Shown here in pieces: positions 61,236-64,000 of a stretch of 64,000 nucleotides of DNA (its first letter is position 1; the number at the start of each line of letters is the position of its first letter). Source of the stretch: HGM04593 sp045533955. Lineage in GTDB: Bacteria > Bacteroidota > Bacteroidia > Bacteroidales > Bacteroidaceae. The stretch covers positions 29,077-93,076 of the forward strand of contig JAZSIU010000019.1 in NCBI GenBank assembly GCA_045533955.1. The letters are read 5' to 3'. The translations under genes were made by a program, and so were the position numbers. Under the pieces are notes generated by a model. The model did no database searches. It had not been told where the DNA came from and was given only the letters and a program-made list of their open reading frames with translations.

Positions 61236-63239
61236 CTAAAGGCTGACGGCCGAGGCGCTGAAGCCATATTGTCGCAGCTGGTTATTGAGTGCCTGCTGTG
61301 TCTCCTTTAGGAATTTGAAATTCTGCATTACCTCCATTGCCTGTTCGCTGTTGCCGACGACGGCGGGGTCTTTCAGACGGGCCATCGTCTCTTTGAGAAG
61401 TTCGTCGACGATGCTTTGCTTGTAGGCGATGGCGAGGCGTATGGTCTGCTCGAAGAGTATGGCGCTCTCGTTGCGAAGCTCGGTGTTATTTTCGCTGAAC
61501 ATTTTGCTCAGTAGGTAGCGGTCGCCGCAGAGCTCGGCGGCAAGGGTCGATATTTCGGCGTCGGGGTGTGTCTGAAAGTGCTCGTCGGGGCGGAACGAGG
61601 GGTCGTTGCTGTGCTCGGCTGCCTCGTCGAAAATGCGTTTGTACAGAGGGTGGGTGAATGCTATGCCGTCGCCCTGAAAAGAGAAGTGCAGATGCGATAT
61701 TACGCTCTCGTTGAAGGCGGGGGTGCCGGTGAGCTTGTCTTCGGGGACGGTGAGTGTCTTGCCGCCGCTACGCAGGATGAATTGTATTATCGCGCGTTCC
61801 TTATTATATAGGGGGTTGTCATTTTGGTAGCTTTGTGCGATGCTCTGTTGAAGGGTGCTGTCAGGTTGTGCCTCGAGGGCCGAGGGTAGGGTGGCGTCGC
61901 CGTGGGTGCTGCTGTTTTTCTGTCGCTCCTCGGCGCGTTTTATGCGCAGCTTGGCTGTCTCGGAGACAAGAAGCTGTTCGCTCGATTTTAGCATATCACT
62001 GCAACGTTTAATGTATTCGCTACGCAGAATGTCGTTGGGAATTACGGCTATGCTCTTTACAATGTCGCCTATGAGGCCTGCGCGGCGCACGGGGTCGTCG
62101 CCAACCTCGTCCATCAGTAGGTTGGTCTTGAATTGTATAAAATCGACGCTGTTGTTCTTTATGTACTGCTCGAGCTCGTCGGTCGAGTGTGTCTGTGCGT
62201 AGCTGTCGGGGTCGTCGCCGTCGGGCAGTAGCACGACGTTTATGTTCATTCCTTCTTCGAGCAGCATATCAATGCCACGCAACGAGGCTTTTATTCCGGC
62301 CTTGTCGCCGTCGTACAACAGGGTGATGTTGTTGGTGAAGCGGTGGATGAGGCGTATCTGTCCCGTGGTGAGTGAGGTGCCCGATGAGGCTACTACATTT
62401 TGTATGCCTGCCTGATACATTGAGATTACGTCAAGGTAGCCCTCGACCAATATGCAGCGGTCGTGCTGCATTATGGATTGCTTGGCAAAGTAAAGGCCGT
62501 AAAGGTGGTCGCTCTTGTGGTAAATTTCGCTCTCGGGCGAGTTGACGTATTTTGCGGCCTTGGGGTTGCTTTGCAGGATGCGGCCGCCAAAGGCTACTAC
62601 CTTACCCGATATTGTGTGTACGGGGAATGTTACTCGGCCCCAGAATCTATCGACAAGGCGACCGTCGTCGGTTGCGTAGCATACACCGGTCTTTGCAATG
62701 AGCTCGGGGCTGTATCCGCCTTTTACGGCTGCCGTGGCAAAGGTGTCGCGCTTCTCGGGCGAGTATCCGAGGCCGAATTTCTTTATAATGTCGTCGCGCA
62801 GCCCTCGGCGATGGAAGTATCCGAGCCCTATGGACTGCCCCTCTTGTGTGTTGTGCAGTGTATCGACAAAGAATTGCTGGGCGTGCTCGTTTATCACGAA
62901 CATACTCTCGCGCATATTTTGTGTGCGACGCTCCTCATCGGTGAGCTCGCGCTCCTTTATCTCAATATGATATTTCTTGGCCAGATAGCGCAGGGCGTCG
63001 GGGTAGCTCATCTGCTCGTGCTCCATAATAAAGTGCACGGGCTTGCCGCCCTTGCCGCATCCGAAGCATTTGTACAGGTTCTTTGCGGGCGAGACGGTGA
63101 ACGACGGTGTCTTTTCGTTGTGAAAGGGGCACAGTCCGATGAGGTTCACCCCGCGGCGGCGCAGGGCAACGAAGTCCGATACCACCTCCTCAATCTTGGC
63201 GGCATCCATTATCTGCTCTATGGTGTTACGGTCTATCAT
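61236..63239 (-). CDS. dnaG: DNA primase
   Basis: 667 residues. CHC2 zinc finger C37, H40, C58, C61 (GLCPFHNEKTPSF, YKCFGCGKGG); TOPRIM catalytic core with LVEGYLDVISM and LYDGDKAGIKA, and DDPDSYAQ. The C-terminal region (last 200 residues) is the DnaB-interacting part and is less conserved. Synthesises RNA primers for replication. ATG at 63239. Divergent from the stable-RNA leader at the right edge. Confidence 0.96.
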   Translation of the reverse strand: MIDRNTIEQIMDAAKIEEVVSDFVALRRRGVNLIGLCPFHNEKTPSFTVSPAKNLYKCFGCGKGGKPVHFIMEHEQMSYPDALRYLAKKYHIEIKERELTDEERRTQNMRESMFVINEHAQQFFVDTLHNTQEGQSIGLGYFHRRGLRDDIIKKFGLGYSPEKRDTFATAAVKGGYSPELIAKTGVCYATDDGRLVDRFWGRVTFPVHTISGKVVAFGGRILQSNPKAAKYVNSPESEIYHKSDHLYGLYFAKQSIMQHDRCILVEGYLDVISMYQAGIQNVVASSGTSLTTGQIRLIHRFTNNITLLYDGDKAGIKASLRGIDMLLEEGMNINVVLLPDGDDPDSYAQTHSTDELEQYIKNNSVDFIQFKTNLLMDEVGDDPVRRAGLIGDIVKSIAVIPNDILRSEYIKRCSDMLKSSEQLLVSETAKLRIKRAEERQKNSSTHGDATLPSALEAQPDSTLQQSIAQSYQNDNPLYNKERAIIQFILRSGGKTLTVPEDKLTGTPAFNESVISHLHFSFQGDGIAFTHPLYKRIFDEAAEHSNDPSFRPDEHFQTHPDAEISTLAAELCGDRYLLSKMFSENNTELRNESAILFEQTIRLAIAYKQSIVDELLKETMARLKDPAVVGNSEQAMEVMQNFKFLKETQQALNNQLRQYGFSASAVSL

Positions 63240-63701
63240 ATATATAATAAGGAGAAAGGGGACGATTTTTTTTCAGGCGTGTGGCTGCTATTTGCGGCCG
63301 ATTCTCTTTCTCTTCGGCGGCGAAGATAATAAAAGCGGTCGATATTTTCGGCCCAATGCCTGTTTTTTTCAGATGAAAATGGTGGAAGGCCTCACTGCAA
63401 TTAACGGTGCGAGTGTTTTTGGGGCTTTATTTTGTGTTTTTTTTCTCTTGTCGTTGGGGCTTTTTTTAGTGGCGATAAACAGAAAACGGAATAAAAATTG
63501 CAGAAAAATTGGGGTCGAGGACACTTTCTTTGTAAAATTCGCACAAAAAGATTACAGAATTTTTGCCTCCCAAAATTTATTTTTACTCCTTGTTTTTGCT
63601 ATTTTTCTAGTGCATAATGAACAAGAATAAGTGATAATCGGAATAAGAATGTAAAGAAAATGGAAAATATGTGATTTTTGCGAAAAAAACTCTTGCAATT
63701 G
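63240..63701. other. Intergenic region upstream of dnaG, no supported gene
   Basis: 462 bp, AT-rich. An open frame on the plus strand (63373-63630, with two hydrophobic stretches) has no ribosome-binding site and no family resemblance. I see no convincing promoter for dnaG on the minus strand and no repeat. Confidence 0.4.
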
Positions 63702-63732
63702 TTTGGTGGTAATAAAAAAAGCTGTACCTTTG
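63702..63732 (+). promoter_or_regulatory. Consensus promoter of a stable-RNA type
   Basis: TTTG (63702-63705), 19-bp spacer, TACCTTTG (63725-63732), followed by CACTCGC as at the tRNA-Cys promoter. One of the best matches to the Bacteroidetes consensus in the window. Confidence 0.8.
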
Positions 63733-64000
63733 CACTCGCTTTCGGGAAGCAACGTGGTTGCCTCGATAAAACGAAAGCAAAAGACGATCCTTGACAACAT
63801 TCCATACAGACAAAGCAGTACAACGTGTCTTTGTAATTTCTTTAATAGGAGTTATAAAGTATAACGAGTAAGGAACTTTATTTAAAAACCGTCAATCGTT
63901 TATTTTTTTGACGATACGATTCTTTTTTTTTATAAATCGATTCTGGGCAACAAATCAAACAGACAATCAGTACCTTTGGTACTAACACTTATAAAAATTT
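63733..64000 (+). other. Probable rRNA operon leader (16S gene beyond the window)
   Basis: 268 bp without ORFs after a strong promoter. Contains CGATCCTTGACAACATTCC, similar to the GATCTTTGACA element found in Bacteroidales rRNA leaders as I remember them, then several small stems: ACAAAG/CTTTGT near 63815, CCGTCAA/TTGACG near 63887-63915, and AGTACC-TTT-GGTACT near 63970. This order suggests a processed pre-16S leader. The start of 16S rRNA itself is not in the window. Confidence 0.4.

Noticed and set aside
63373..63630. Plus-strand frame with two hydrophobic stretches upstream of the possible rRNA leader
   Set aside because: No ribosome-binding site, AT-rich sequence in which hydrophobic frames arise by chance, no family pattern.
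1..64000. CRISPR arrays, complete insertion sequences, prophage or toxin-antitoxin modules
   Set aside because: No spaced direct repeats, transposase, integrase, phage structural or toxin-antitoxin pair could be recognised anywhere in the window.

Overview
The window is a gene-dense chromosomal segment (gene-free stretches are mostly under 450 bp) from a member of the Bacteroidota, almost certainly order Bacteroidales. Evidence: promoters of the Bacteroidetes type (TTTG, about 19-20 bp, TAnnTTTG) rather than the -35/-10 type, and gene families largely confined to this phylum (DUF3127, DUF4835/PorD, BT_3928-like DoxX protein, FISUMP-like secreted proteins, an M60 protein ending in a type IX secretion-type tail). 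Base composition looks near 50% GC. A Prevotellaceae/Muribaculaceae-type gut organism is plausible but not proven. MurE carries a DNPR motif, which implies a meso-diaminopimelate cell wall.

Layout. 0-7 kb (+): envelope glycosylation genes (partial GT4, YfhO-like membrane protein, GT2), a Xaa-Pro aminopeptidase and a GT-C membrane transferase. 7-15 kb: a newly read 59-codon membrane ORF, ArgE-type deacylase, prfB, CYTH phosphatase-like protein, VanZ-like protein and a 1264-residue secreted M60 mucinase-type peptidase. 15-25.4 kb (+): DUF3127 protein (divergent), dnaN, DEDDh exonuclease, coaBC fused in frame to DUF4835/PorD, recN, rlmB, a TPR protein with a dead trypsin-like domain, and a TlpA-type thioredoxin. 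25.4-33 kb: tilS, tRNA-Cys, small secreted proteins, a structured RNA leader in front of a lipoprotein, gyrB, rpsT, tRNA-Glu and recO. 32.8-48.7 kb (-): yqeY and the full division and cell-wall (dcw) cluster, which in transcription order is mraZ-rsmH-ftsL-ftsI-murE-mraY-murD-ftsW-murG-murC-ftsQ-ftsA-ftsZ-yqeY, preceded by a clear MraZ box. 49-63.2 kb: M28 peptidase, nhaA, C1 peptidase, mfd, polyprenol-phosphate glycosyltransferase, DUF1599, BT_3928-like protein, tpiA, SPOR protein, folE and dnaG. The last 270 bp follow a consensus promoter and look like the leader of a stable-RNA (probably rRNA) operon that starts beyond the window.

Most content is housekeeping. The parts that deserve a second look are the coaBC-PorD read-through ORF with an internal signal peptide, a roughly 190-nt folded RNA at 28.94-29.13 kb with its own promoter, two related short terminal-inverted-repeat elements sitting directly in front of start codons, two unlisted small membrane ORFs, an OB-fold protein with an SSB-like acidic tip beside dnaN, and a set of very long perfect bidirectional terminators at convergent gene ends. 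No CRISPR array, complete insertion sequence, prophage or defence island is visible.
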